From the NCBI GenBank assembly GCA_900551885.1, contig URXS01000043.1, positions 1-15,966 on the forward strand: DNA of 15,966 nucleotides, read 5' to 3'. Below are positions 1 to 6,881 of the stretch, piece by piece. The notes beneath the pieces are model-generated. The model saw nothing but the letters and a program-made list of their open reading frames with translations, searched no databases and was not told where the DNA came from. Origin of the DNA: an uncultured Oscillibacter sp. GTDB taxonomy: Bacteria; Bacillota; Clostridia; Oscillospirales; Oscillospiraceae. Made by a program: the position numbers and the translations under genes. Each line of letters opens with the position of its first letter. The stretch's first letter is position 1.

Positions 1-1
1 G

Positions 2-592
2 CAGATGAAGCCGCTGCTGACCAGTCTGGCCACCACCCGGGTCTCCAACGCCGTGACCCAGGTGGTCACGCAGGCGGTGGACGAGGCCATCGCCTCCGGC
101 GAGCTGGACTACGAAAATCTGGTGTATTTTGAGAAGGACAACGACGGGAAGATCACGGCGGTCCGCAGCAACATGGCCGCTTTCAATCTGTTGCAGTCCC
201 ACATTCTGGACACGGTGCTCCAGCGGATCGACCAGGTGTCGGCCCGGGACCTGTCCATCCCCATCGGCAGCCTGACCGGCTCGGCGCTGCTGGCGGGCCG
301 TGGGCCCCGGATCACCGTGCGGATGGAGTCGGTGGGCTCCTCGGAGGCCAGCTTCCAGAACGCCTTCACCTCCGCCGGCATCAACCAGACCAAGCACCAG
401 ATCATATTGACCATCGACGTGTACGTCAGCATCCTGCTGCCGGGCTTCACCACCGCCACCAAGGTCTCCAACTCCTTTATCGTGGCGGAGACGGTGATCG
501 TGGGCTCGGTGCCGGACAGCTACACCTACTTCGGCACGGAGCCGGAGACCCTGGACGAGGACGCCAAGGACTACATCCTCAACGGAAACTGA
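2..592 (+). CDS. yunB: YunB-like sporulation protein, 5' end missing
   Basis: The frame is open to the left edge of the window, so the gene begins outside it; the ATG at position 5 is probably an internal Met. The visible 196 residues match the body of the YunB family, a forespore-produced protein of Bacillus and Clostridia needed for proper sporulation and thought to act at the spore membrane. Recognisable are the opening KPLLTSLATTRVSN segment, which in the family follows the N-terminal membrane helix, the IPIGSLTGSALLAGRGPRI block in the middle, and the ILLPGFTTATKVSNSF strand near the C-terminus. The helix itself would lie upstream of base 1. The gene ends with TGA 23 bases before ligA in the same direction, so the two are probably co-transcribed. 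Identification is from recalled family features; moderate to good confidence. Confidence 0.75.
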   Translation, partial: QMKPLLTSLATTRVSNAVTQVVTQAVDEAIASGELDYENLVYFEKDNDGKITAVRSNMAAFNLLQSHILDTVLQRIDQVSARDLSIPIGSLTGSALLAGRGPRITVRMESVGSSEASFQNAFTSAGINQTKHQIILTIDVYVSILLPGFTTATKVSNSFIVAETVIVGSVPDSYTYFGTEPETLDEDAKDYILNGN

Positions 593-615
593 ACGAGAAG
601 AAAGGCGGGACCCCC

Positions 616-2640
616 ATGGACTATCGGGAGGAAATGAAACAACTGCGGGACTACCTGAACCAGCAGAGCTACCTGTACTATGTGCTGGACGCTCCGGTGA
701 TCCCGGACTATGAATACGACAAGCTCAACCGCCGTCTGGAGGAGCTGGAGGCAGCCCACCCGGAGGAGATCACCCCGGATTCCCCCACCCAGCGGGTGGG
801 GGATAAGATCCTGGAGGGCTTCGAGACCTATGAGCACCCGGTGCCGTTGGAGAGCCTCCAGGACGTGTTCAGCGCCGAGGAGGTGGCGGACTTCTGCCGC
901 CGGACGGCGGAGGCCCTGGGGGAGGCGGTGGCCTACTCCGTGGAGCCCAAGGTGGACGGCTTGTCCGTGGCCCTGGAGTACCGGGACGGCGTGTTCGTCC
1001 GGGGCGCCACCCGGGGCGACGGCCGGGTGGGGGAGGATGTGACGGAGAACCTGAAGACCGTCCGGTCCATCCCCATGACGCTGCCGGACAAGCTGCCCCG
1101 GCTGATCGTCCGGGGGGAGGTCTACATGTCCCGGGCGGTGTTCGCCGAGCTCAACGCCCAGCGGGAGCTCCAGGGCAAGCCGCTCATGGCCAACCCCCGG
1201 AACGCCGCCGCCGGCAGTCTGCGGCAACTGAATCCCAAGATCTGCGCCGAGCGGAAGCTGGACATTCAGGTGTTCAACCTGCAACTGGCGGAGGGGAAGA
1301 CCTTCGACTCCCACGCCGAGACCCTGGAGTACCTGGCCACCCAGCACTTCAAGGTGATCCCCCATGTGAAGCTGACCGGCGTGGAGGCGGTCCAGGCGGA
1401 GATCGAGCGGATCAACGATCAGCGGATGGACTACCCCTTCGACATCGACGGCGCCGTCATGAAGGTGGACCACCTGGCGGACCGGGAGCGGCTGGGCTCC
1501 ACCGCCAAGGCCCCCAAGTGGGCGGTGGCCTTCAAGTACCCGCCGGAGAAGAAGCTGTCCAGGGTGACGGACATCGTGGTCCAGGTGGGCCGCACCGGGG
1601 TCCTGACCCCCAAGGCGGTGCTGGAGCCGGTACGGCTGGCGGGCACCACCGTCACCAACGCCACCCTCCACAACCAGGACTATATCACGGAAAAGGACAT
1701 CCGGGTGGGGGACACGGTGCTGGTCCAGAAGGCCGGTGAGATCATCCCGGAGATCCTGGAGGTGGACCTGAGCAAGCGGCCGGAGGGCACGGTGCCCTAC
1801 ACCCTGCCGGACACCTGCCCGGTGTGCGGCGCTCCGGTGGTCCGGGACGAGGATGGAGCGGCACTGCGGTGCACCGGCGCCGAGTGCCCGGCCCAGTTGC
1901 TGCGCAATCTGACCCACTTCGCCAGCCGCAACGCCATGGACATCGACGGCTGCGGCCCCGCTGTGGTGCAGCAGTTGGTGGACAGCGGCCTGATCGCCAA
2001 CGCCGCGGACCTGTATAATCTCCACGCCGCGGACGTGGCCAAGCTGGACCGGATGGGGGAGAAATCCGCGGAGAATCTGATCCGGGCCATCGAGAACTCC
2101 AAGGCCAACGACCTCAGCCGCTTGATCTATGGCCTGGGTATCCGCCAGGTGGGGGAGAAGGCCGCCAAGGTCCTGGCGGCCCGGTTCGGCTCCATGGAAG
2201 CCCTGATGGCCGCTTCGGAGGAGGCCTTGACGGCCATTCCCGACGTGGGCGCCATCACCGCCCGCTGCATCGTGGACTATTTCGCCGGGTCCCAGGCCAA
2301 GGACCTGATCGCCCGGCTGGCGGCGGCAGGGGTCAACATGACTTCCACGGCGGCCCCGGTGGGGGACCTGCTGGCAGGGAAGACTTTCGTGCTGACCGGC
2401 GAGCTGACCACCTTTTCCCGGAAGGAGGCCGGGGAGAAACTGGAGGCCCTGGGCGCCAAGGTCTCCGGCTCCGTGTCCAAGAAGACGAGCTGCGTGGTGG
2501 CCGGTGAGGCCGCCGGCTCCAAGCTCCGCCGTGCCCAGGAGCTGGGGGTGCCTGTCATGGATGAGGAGACTTTCCTGGTGCTGATCGGGGAGCGGGAGGG
2601 CGACCAGGCGTCGGTGCTGGCGTCCCTGGACCGGGCATAA
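616..2640 (+). CDS. ligA: NAD+-dependent DNA ligase LigA
   Basis: Seals nicks with 5'-phosphate and 3'-OH ends using NAD+ in replication and repair, in the cytoplasm. The 674-residue length is normal for the family. An Ia domain opens the protein (YYVLDAPVIPDYEYD, about 21-35). The nucleotidyltransferase active site is EPKVDG with the adenylated lysine at K112. The OB fold follows (VVQVGRTGVLTPKA, about 321-334). A four-cysteine zinc finger uses C401, C404, C419 and C424. Helix-hairpin-helix repeats cover roughly 440-570. A C-terminal BRCT domain starts near 586 (LAGKTFVLTGELTTF). The start at ATG 616 is supported by an AAAGGCGG ribosome site 8-10 bases upstream and by the family N-terminus. 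It follows the yunB-like gene closely and is followed by a strong terminator, so it is the end of that transcription unit. All expected catalytic residues are present. Confidence 0.98.
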   Translation: MDYREEMKQLRDYLNQQSYLYYVLDAPVIPDYEYDKLNRRLEELEAAHPEEITPDSPTQRVGDKILEGFETYEHPVPLESLQDVFSAEEVADFCRRTAEALGEAVAYSVEPKVDGLSVALEYRDGVFVRGATRGDGRVGEDVTENLKTVRSIPMTLPDKLPRLIVRGEVYMSRAVFAELNAQRELQGKPLMANPRNAAAGSLRQLNPKICAERKLDIQVFNLQLAEGKTFDSHAETLEYLATQHFKVIPHVKLTGVEAVQAEIERINDQRMDYPFDIDGAVMKVDHLADRERLGSTAKAPKWAVAFKYPPEKKLSRVTDIVVQVGRTGVLTPKAVLEPVRLAGTTVTNATLHNQDYITEKDIRVGDTVLVQKAGEIIPEILEVDLSKRPEGTVPYTLPDTCPVCGAPVVRDEDGAALRCTGAECPAQLLRNLTHFASRNAMDIDGCGPAVVQQLVDSGLIANAADLYNLHAADVAKLDRMGEKSAENLIRAIENSKANDLSRLIYGLGIRQVGEKAAKVLAARFGSMEALMAASEEALTAIPDVGAITARCIVDYFAGSQAKDLIARLAAAGVNMTSTAAPVGDLLAGKTFVLTGELTTFSRKEAGEKLEALGAKVSGSVSKKTSCVVAGEAAGSKLRRAQELGVPVMDEETFLVLIGEREGDQASVLASLDRA

Positions 2641-2669
2641 GGCCCGGCAACCCCTGCAAAAACGGTGCG

Positions 2670-2730
2670 AAAACGGCCCTGTCCGCTGGTTTTAGAAACT
2701 GCGGATAGGGCTGTTTTGTATTTATTTTTT
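2670..2730 (+). terminator. Rho-independent terminator after ligA
   Basis: A 17-bp stem (2670-2686 with 2701-2717, two positions G-U in RNA) encloses a 14-base loop and is followed by GTATTTATTTTTT. It starts 29 bases after the ligA stop and closes the yunB-ligA transcription unit. Confidence 0.92.
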
Positions 2731-2742
2731 CTCACAAAATCG

Positions 2743-2787
2743 ATTACGTATTTTAATTTGTAACGAAAAAATTACGCAAATTTGTAA
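2743..2787. repeat. AT-rich imperfect direct repeat
   Basis: ATTACG (2743-2748) followed by AATTTGTAA (2755-2763) recurs as ATTACG (2771-2776) followed by AATTTGTAA (2779-2787). The spacing inside the two copies differs (6 and 2 bases). It lies in the AT-rich upstream region of the small gene at 2929 and could be a protein binding region; no function is recognised. Confidence 0.5.
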
Positions 2788-2824
2788 GGACAGCCAAAAT
2801 TTCCAACCGTGTCGCTCGGAAATC

Positions 2825-2833
2825 TTATCCACA
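2825..2833 (+). promoter_or_regulatory. Perfect DnaA-box sequence
   Basis: TTATCCACA matches the DnaA-box consensus exactly. It sits 8 bases upstream of a possible -35 and next to AT-rich DNA. Only one perfect box was noticed here, so this is not an origin; it may be a regulatory or titration site, or chance. Confidence 0.45.
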
Positions 2834-2840
2834 TCCTCCA

Positions 2841-2870
2841 TAGACAGGGGCAGGCCCTTCGTGCTATACC
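2841..2870 (+). promoter_or_regulatory. Candidate sigma-A promoter for the 85-residue protein gene
   Basis: TAGACA (2841-2846) and TATACC (2865-2870) are 18 bases apart, matching 5/6 and 4/6 of the -35 and -10 consensus. Transcription would start near 2877, about 50 bases before the ATG at 2929. It is the best candidate seen in the 2731-2928 gap, but is weak. Confidence 0.4.
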
Positions 2871-2928
2871 ATTAACCGTGGTCGGGAGACCGGCCGCCAA
2901 AACAAAAACCAGAAAGGATGTGTTTCCC

Positions 2929-3186
2929 ATGAGATTACGTTCTGAGGCTGACATCCAGGAGTTCCTGGACATCGTGGCGTCCTGCGAGGGCGACGTGTAC
3001 CTGAAGAGCCCGGAGGGAGACATTTTTAATTTGAAATCTTCTCTCTCCCGCTATATCGCGGTGGGCCGTCTGATCGAGGAGGAGGGCGACAGCCTGGAGC
3101 TGTTCGCTTCCCGCCGGGAGGACCGGGCCCGTCTGATGAATCTGGTGGCCGATCTGAACAGCGGCTCCATTCCTGCTGTGTCCTGA
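2929..3186 (+). CDS. Small acidic conserved-looking protein of unknown function (85 aa)
   Basis: A short soluble protein with no signal peptide, membrane segment or cysteine cluster (one Cys at 19). It begins RLRSEADIQEFLDIVASCEG, suggesting an N-terminal helix, continues with DVYLKSPEGDIFNLKSSLS, probably strands, and ends in a charged helix with REDRARLMNLV. The start at ATG 2929 is chosen because AGAAAGGATG lies at suitable spacing upstream; the frame is open further up to 2809, but that stretch runs through the DnaA-box and promoter region and has no ribosome site. The gene stands alone between the ligA terminator and a hairpin at 3290, so it has its own transcript. I recall similar short proteins in Oscillospiraceae and Lachnospiraceae, often given unreliable enzyme names, but assign no function. 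Confidence 0.75.
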   Translation: MRLRSEADIQEFLDIVASCEGDVYLKSPEGDIFNLKSSLSRYIAVGRLIEEEGDSLELFASRREDRARLMNLVADLNSGSIPAVS

Positions 3187-3253
3187 TCTTCCCCAAAAGT
3201 GCCAACTCCGCAAGCCGCCCCCGGTGGGGTGGCAGTGCGTGAAGCGGTTCGCC

Positions 3254-3274
3254 CGCCGTCCTGACCGGACGGCG
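3254..3274. repeat. Small GC-rich hairpin in the 3' region
   Basis: CGCCGTCC (3254-3261) pairs with GGACGGCG (3267-3274) around a five-base loop. It precedes the stronger terminator at 3290 and may add to transcript stability; there is no T run after it. Confidence 0.5.
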
Positions 3275-3289
3275 GCCAGCGAGACAACA

Positions 3290-3324
3290 AACGCCCGCCG
3301 TTCTCAGGGAACGGCGGGCGTTTT
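3290..3324. terminator. Bidirectional terminator between the 85-aa gene and cotJC
   Basis: A perfect 14-bp stem (3290-3303 with 3309-3322) has a five-base loop. On the plus strand it is followed by TTTT, counting the last stem bases; on the minus strand by GTTTGTTGTC. It lies between two convergent genes and probably serves both. Confidence 0.85.
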
Positions 3325-3343
3325 CCTGTCCTCCAGAAGCTCT

Positions 3344-3940
3344 TCAGCGGTCGAAGGAAGGGTTCATATAGTAGACGTTTTTCTCGTCCAGCTTATCCTT
3401 GGCCAGCCGCAGGCCTTCGCCGAAGCGCTGGAAGTGGACGATCTCCCGGGCCCGCAGGAACTTGATGGCGTCGCTGACGTCCGGGTCGTCGCTCATGCGC
3501 AGGATGTTGTCATAGGTAACTCTGGCCTTCTGCTCGGCGGCCAGGTCCTCGGTCAGGTCCGCGATGGTGTCGCCCTTCACGGCCATGCCGGCGGCGTTCC
3601 AGGGGGAGCCGGAGGCGGCGGTGGGGTAGACCCCGGCGGTGTGATCGATGAAGTAGGCGTCGAAGCCCCCGGATTTGATCTGGTCCTCGGTCAGATTCCG
3701 GGTCAACTGGTGGACGATGGTACCGATCATCTCCAGGTGGCCCAGCTCCTCGGTGCCGATGTCGGTCAGAAGACCCTTCAGCTCCGGGTAGGGCATGGAA
3801 TAGCGCTGGCTCAGGTACCGCAGGGAAGCGCCCAGCTCCCCGTCAGGGCCGCCGTACTGGCTGATGATAAGGGCTGCCAGCTTGGGGTTGGTGTTTTTGA
3901 TCTTCACCGGGTACTGTAATTTTTTCTCATAGACGAACAT
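3344..3940 (-). CDS. cotJC: Spore coat protein CotJC, manganese-catalase family
   Basis: The 198-residue length and sequence match CotJC, a non-haem manganese-catalase-like protein assembled into the spore coat. The di-manganese ligands expected for the family are visible: E35, E65 with H68 (TEELGH), E136 (AAEQKAR) and E166 with H169 (REIVHF). The start MFVYEKKLQYP is the usual one, and the conserved PWNAAG segment lies near 113-118. The ATG shares one base with the TGA of the upstream cotJA-cotJB gene (TGATG), and an AAGGAGG ribosome site lies inside that gene, so translation is probably coupled. It is the last gene of the coat operon, ended by the hairpin at 3290. Catalase activity is plausible since all ligands remain, but the coat role is inferred from family knowledge. 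Confidence 0.95.
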   Translation of the reverse strand: MFVYEKKLQYPVKIKNTNPKLAALIISQYGGPDGELGASLRYLSQRYSMPYPELKGLLTDIGTEELGHLEMIGTIVHQLTRNLTEDQIKSGGFDAYFIDHTAGVYPTAASGSPWNAAGMAVKGDTIADLTEDLAAEQKARVTYDNILRMSDDPDVSDAIKFLRAREIVHFQRFGEGLRLAKDKLDEKNVYYMNPSFDR

Positions 3941-4419
3941 CAGTCATTGCCTCCTTCCTCCCAGGGCCACGGGTCCTTCAGCCAGGCGTAGCCCGCCTCC
4001 GGCGTCAGGTCCGTCTGCAGCAGGGGGCCGTACATCTGCTGGTACTTCTCCCGGCCCTCCTTGGCCAGCTTGATATAGGACCAGTACAGGTTCAATGCCT
4101 CCTGGTCCTCTGCGTGGGTGGTGAGGTACAGACCCAGCTCGTCGATGGCGAAGTCCAGGGCCATCAGCTCCACCAGAGCGGTATTGGCCAGCTTGGTCTT
4201 GGCCTGGATGGCTGCCTTGAAGGGCAGGTCCAGGCCCGGGAACAGCGTCCCGGTCTGGAGGGCCTCCATCCGGCTGTACCGGACGGGGTTCTCCTCCTGC
4301 ATGGGTACATAGGGAAACGCCAGCGCGCCGCAGCAGCCGGGAAGCTGCCCCTGGCCGGGGCCGCAGGGCTGGTTGGTGCTGGGCGGCGCGGGCGGATTGG
4401 GCTTGTTGGGTTTTTCCAT
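3940..4419 (-). CDS. Fused spore coat protein CotJA-CotJB
   Basis: One 159-residue frame appears to contain two coat proteins that are separate genes in Bacillus subtilis. Residues 33-68 look like CotJA (LAFPYVPMQ, then MEALQTGTLFPGLDLPF). Residues 80-157 look like CotJB (LMALDFAIDELGLYLTTH, a Y-rich helix, then YGPL and the terminal DPWPWE). The first 30 residues are Pro- and Asn-rich with a CGPGQGQLPGCC stretch. The start at 4419 is supported by AAGGAGG ten bases upstream; other frames here are antisense or shifted shadows. It overlaps cotJC by one base. Together they form the cotJ operon, in Bacillus expressed in the mother cell under sigma-E. No frameshift is seen at the junction, so the fusion looks genuine. 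Confidence 0.9.
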   Translation of the reverse strand: MEKPNKPNPPAPPSTNQPCGPGQGQLPGCCGALAFPYVPMQEENPVRYSRMEALQTGTLFPGLDLPFKAAIQAKTKLANTALVELMALDFAIDELGLYLTTHAEDQEALNLYWSYIKLAKEGREKYQQMYGPLLQTDLTPEAGYAWLKDPWPWEEGGND

Positions 4420-4475
4420 CCTCGGGATTCCTCCTTCTGTTCAGGTGGCGCGGAGAGCGCCCCCGCGCCCACTCC

Positions 4476-4483
4476 ATTGTATG
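4476..4483 (-). promoter_or_regulatory. Candidate sigma-E -10 element for the cotJ operon
   Basis: On the minus strand CATACAAT matches the Bacillus sigma-E -10 consensus (CATACANT), with a predicted start about 50 bases before the cotJ ATG. No matching -35 (ATA-type) is seen at 13-15 bases upstream, so support is partial. Confidence 0.35.
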
Positions 4484-4510
4484 CAGCAGGGCAGGGAAGG
4501 GCGCCTGCCC

Positions 4511-4539
4511 TTGATTTTGGGACGGGCGGCGGCTATAAT
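4511..4539 (+). promoter_or_regulatory. Sigma-A-type promoter upstream of cwlD
   Basis: TTGATT (4511-4516), 17 bases, then a perfect TATAAT (4534-4539). Transcription would begin near 4546, about 66 bases before the cwlD start. A vegetative-looking promoter is somewhat unexpected for a sporulation amidase. Confidence 0.6.
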
Positions 4540-4560
4540 GGTCCCTGAGAAGTCCACCGT

Positions 4561-4589
4561 CATATGGGATAAGCAGGCTGTCATAGTCT
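4561..4589 (+). promoter_or_regulatory. Possible sigma-E-like promoter for cwlD
   Basis: CATATG (4561-4566) and CATAGTCT (4582-4589) resemble sigma-E -35 and -10 elements 15 bases apart. The start would fall near 4596, leaving a leader of only about 16 bases. cwlD is a sigma-E gene in Bacillus, which motivates the call; the match is loose. Confidence 0.25.
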
Positions 4590-4611
4590 CCCTCCGGGGG
4601 TGTGGACTTTG

Positions 4612-5325
4612 ATGATCGTACTGCGTAAACGCCATCTGTGTCTGATGGGACTGTTTTTCTGCTTTGTGGCCGCCCTGGCGGCGGTCTTGTGGCACGGCAG
4701 CTCCGCCTATACGTCGGCCTTCGGGGCCGCTGCTATCGGGGAGGGCCCCACAGTGGTGGTGGACGCCGGACACGGCGGGGAGGACGGCGGCGCCGTGGCT
4801 GCCGACGGCACCGTGGAGAGTGGACTGAATCTGGCCATTGCCTTGCGGGTCCGGGACCTGCTGGCCTTCGCCGGGGTGAACACCGTCATGACCCGGACAG
4901 AGGACGCCGCCATCTATGACGACTCCGCCTCCACGCTGCGGGAGAAGAAGGTATCGGACCTGAAGAACCGGGCGGAGCTGGTCAACGCCACGGAAAACGC
5001 GGTGCTCCTGAGCATCCACCAGAACAGCCTGCCCTCCTCGCCGGTGACCCACGGGGCCCAGGCCTTCTTCAATGGTGCGGAAGGGGCGGCGCCACTGGCC
5101 ACCAGCGTCCAGGAGGCATTGAACCAGGCGGTGAACACGGAAAAAGCCAAAAATCCGGCGGCCATCGGCTCCTCGGTGTACCTGATGAAGAACATCACGG
5201 CCCCCGGTGTCCTGGTGGAGTGCGGCTTTTTGACCAACGAAAGGGAGGCCGCCCAACTGAAAAGCGAAGCCTATCAGCTCCGGCTGGCCGCCGCCATCAC
5301 GGCGGGCCTGCTCAATGCAGCGTAA
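4612..5325 (+). CDS. cwlD: N-acetylmuramoyl-L-alanine amidase CwlD
   Basis: A zinc amidase of the Amidase_3 family. CwlD removes the peptide from muramic acid in the spore cortex so that muramic-delta-lactam can form, which cortex-lytic enzymes need at germination. The protein (237 aa, normal for CwlD) has an N-terminal membrane anchor at about 10-28 and catalytic residues H54 (VVDAGHGG), E69, H136 (SIHQNS) and E203 (VECGFLTN). The start at ATG 4612 is preferred because GGGGGTG lies nine bases upstream; an in-frame GTG at 4600 would have that sequence too close. It is divergent from the cotJ operon, fitting a sporulation cluster. No terminator separates it from radA, only a palindromic repeat, so some read-through is likely. 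Confidence 0.95.
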   Translation: MIVLRKRHLCLMGLFFCFVAALAAVLWHGSSAYTSAFGAAAIGEGPTVVVDAGHGGEDGGAVAADGTVESGLNLAIALRVRDLLAFAGVNTVMTRTEDAAIYDDSASTLREKKVSDLKNRAELVNATENAVLLSIHQNSLPSSPVTHGAQAFFNGAEGAAPLATSVQEALNQAVNTEKAKNPAAIGSSVYLMKNITAPGVLVECGFLTNEREAAQLKSEAYQLRLAAAITAGLLNAA

Positions 5326-5349
5326 AACGTGTGGGTGGAGAAGCCCAGG

Positions 5350-5472
5350 GCTTCCCTAAGGGGAAGCTGACGCGCTACGTGCCTGATGAGGGGACGGCGT
5401 ACGAAAATCTGTCCATGGACGGTCCCTCATCCGTCCGGCCTTTGGCCGGCCACCTTCCCCATGGGGAAGGCT
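5350..5472. repeat. Dispersed palindromic repeat, copy A (inward-facing pair of units)
   Basis: The stretch between cwlD and radA is two arms of an imperfect inverted repeat. The left unit has a GCTTCCC/GGGAAGC hairpin (5350-5367), a small GC hairpin (5372-5382) and TGATGAGGGG (5384-5393). The right unit is the mirror image: CCCTCATCCG (5424-5433), CCGGCC-TTT-GGCCGG (5435-5449) and the perfect palindrome CCTTCCCCATGGGGAAGG (5453-5470). A short core lies between them. Related units occur at 8617-8723 in the opposite arrangement. It resembles REP or MITE-like non-coding repeats; no transposase is nearby. Confidence 0.8.
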
Positions 5473-5504
5473 CGTGTGACTCTCCGCTCTTTTTGGGAGG
5501 AATT

Positions 5505-6881
5505 ATGAAACAAAAGACCCTCTTTTACTGTACCGCCTGCGGCAACGAGACCGCCAAGTGGGCGGGGAAGTGCCCGGCCTGCGGTGCCTGGAACACCATT
5601 GTGGAGCAGCCGGAGGCTCCCCGGACGGCGGGAAAGACCCCGGCCTCCCGGGGCGTGGGGGGCCCTAAGCGGCGGGCCTGCCCGGTGACGGACCTGCGGA
5701 CCGACGAGGAGATCCGCTTTCCCACCGGTATGGGGGAGCTGGACCGGGTCCTGGGCGGCGGCGCCGTCAAGGGCTCGTTGGTGCTGGTGGGCGGCGCCCC
5801 CGGCATCGGCAAATCCACCCTGATGTTACAAATCTGCAACCAGCTCTGCCAGACCTCCCGGGTGCTGTATGTATCCGGGGAGGAGTCTGAGCACCAGTTA
5901 AAGTTGCGTGCTAAACGATTACATGTGGATTCTCCCAACCTTCTGGTGCTGTCGGAGACCAGCCTGGGGGAGGTCCTGGAGGCGGTGACCGCGGAGGCGC
6001 CGGAGGTGCTGATCGTGGACTCCATCCAGACGTTGTACAATGACGCCCTGGACTCTCCGGCGGGCTCCATCAGCCAGGTGAAGGACTGCGCCATGGCGCT
6101 GATGCAGGTGGCCAAGGGCCAGGGCATCACGGTGTTCGTCATCGGCCACGTCAATAAGGAGGGCTCCATCGCAGGCCCCAAGGTGCTGGAGCACATGGTG
6201 GACTGCGTGCTGTACTTCGAGGGCGACCAGCGGGCCGCCCACCGGATTCTCCGGGCCGCCAAGAACCGCTTCGGCGCCACCAACGAGATCGGCGTATTCG
6301 AGATGCGGGACAGCGGTCTGGTGGAGGTGGAAAACCCCTCGGAGTTGCTGCTGTCAGGCCGGCCCGAGGACGCGCCGGGCACCTGCGTCACCTGTGTCAT
6401 GGAGGGCGTGCGGCCGGTGCTGGCGGAGATCCAGGCCCTGGTGGTGGGCGCTTCGGCGTCCAACCCCCGCCGCACCAGCAACGGCTTTGATTACAACCGC
6501 TTCGCCATGCTGCTGGCGGTGCTGGACAAGCGGGGAGGACTGAAGGTCTCCGCCTGTGATGCCTATCTCAACATCATCGGCGGCTTGTGGCTGGACGAGC
6601 CCGCTGCGGACCTGGCGGCGGTGATCGCCCTGGCCTCCAGCTATCTGGACCGGCCGGTTCCCGGGGACCTGGTGGCCGTGGGGGAGGTAGGCCTGACCGG
6701 CGAGCTGCGCAGCGTGAACCACCTGGAGCAGCGGATCAGTGAGATCCATCGTCTGGGCTTCCGCCGGTGTCTGGTGCCGCGGCGCCGGAGCGGAACGCTG
6801 ACGGCGCCTCAGGGTCTGGAGCTGCTTCCGGCCGGGAATATCGGTGAGGCGATCCGAGCCGCCCTTGGTTCGCAGGGATAA
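5505..6881 (+). CDS. radA: DNA repair protein RadA (Sms)
   Basis: A RecA-like ATPase that drives branch migration and processing of recombination intermediates. The 458-residue length is typical. An N-terminal zinc finger uses C9, C12, C23 and C26 (YCTACG and KCPACG). Walker A is GGAPGIGKST (96-105), Walker B ends in LIVDS (169-173), and the RadA-specific KNRFG motif is at 253-257. A Lon-like C-terminal domain runs from about 285, including GEVGLTGELR (393-402). The start at ATG 5505 has GGGAGG five bases upstream. The frame is open 95 codons further up through cwlD and the repeat, but that extension lacks homology and is rejected. A short inverted copy of codons 40-72 lies at 8521-8616. It converges with a small minus-strand gene whose frame overlaps its 3' end. 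Confidence 0.97.
   Translation: MKQKTLFYCTACGNETAKWAGKCPACGAWNTIVEQPEAPRTAGKTPASRGVGGPKRRACPVTDLRTDEEIRFPTGMGELDRVLGGGAVKGSLVLVGGAPGIGKSTLMLQICNQLCQTSRVLYVSGEESEHQLKLRAKRLHVDSPNLLVLSETSLGEVLEAVTAEAPEVLIVDSIQTLYNDALDSPAGSISQVKDCAMALMQVAKGQGITVFVIGHVNKEGSIAGPKVLEHMVDCVLYFEGDQRAAHRILRAAKNRFGATNEIGVFEMRDSGLVEVENPSELLLSGRPEDAPGTCVTCVMEGVRPVLAEIQALVVGASASNPRRTSNGFDYNRFAMLLAVLDKRGGLKVSACDAYLNIIGGLWLDEPAADLAAVIALASSYLDRPVPGDLVAVGEVGLTGELRSVNHLEQRISEIHRLGFRRCLVPRRRSGTLTAPQGLELLPAGNIGEAIRAALGSQG

Noticed and set aside
571..2025. 484-codon open frame on the minus strand opposite ligA
   Set aside because: It lies antisense to a clearly conserved gene, has low-complexity composition (Gly, Val, His, Leu, Gln-rich) as expected from GC-rich shadow coding, and shows no recognisable domain.
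2743..2833. Replication origin
   Set aside because: Only one perfect DnaA box was seen and no dnaA, dnaN or rep gene is nearby.
3224..3919. 231-codon plus-strand frame opposite cotJC
   Set aside because: Antisense to a gene with intact metal ligands; composition is that of a shadow frame.
3944..4477. Alternative minus-strand frame over the cotJ gene
   Set aside because: Shifted frame with Arg/Pro/Gly-rich composition; the frame at 3940-4419 carries the CotJA/CotJB motifs and a ribosome site.
5220..5504. 95-codon N-terminal extension of radA
   Set aside because: It overlaps the cwlD end and runs through the palindromic repeat; RadA normally begins at the zinc finger, and GGGAGG precedes ATG 5505.
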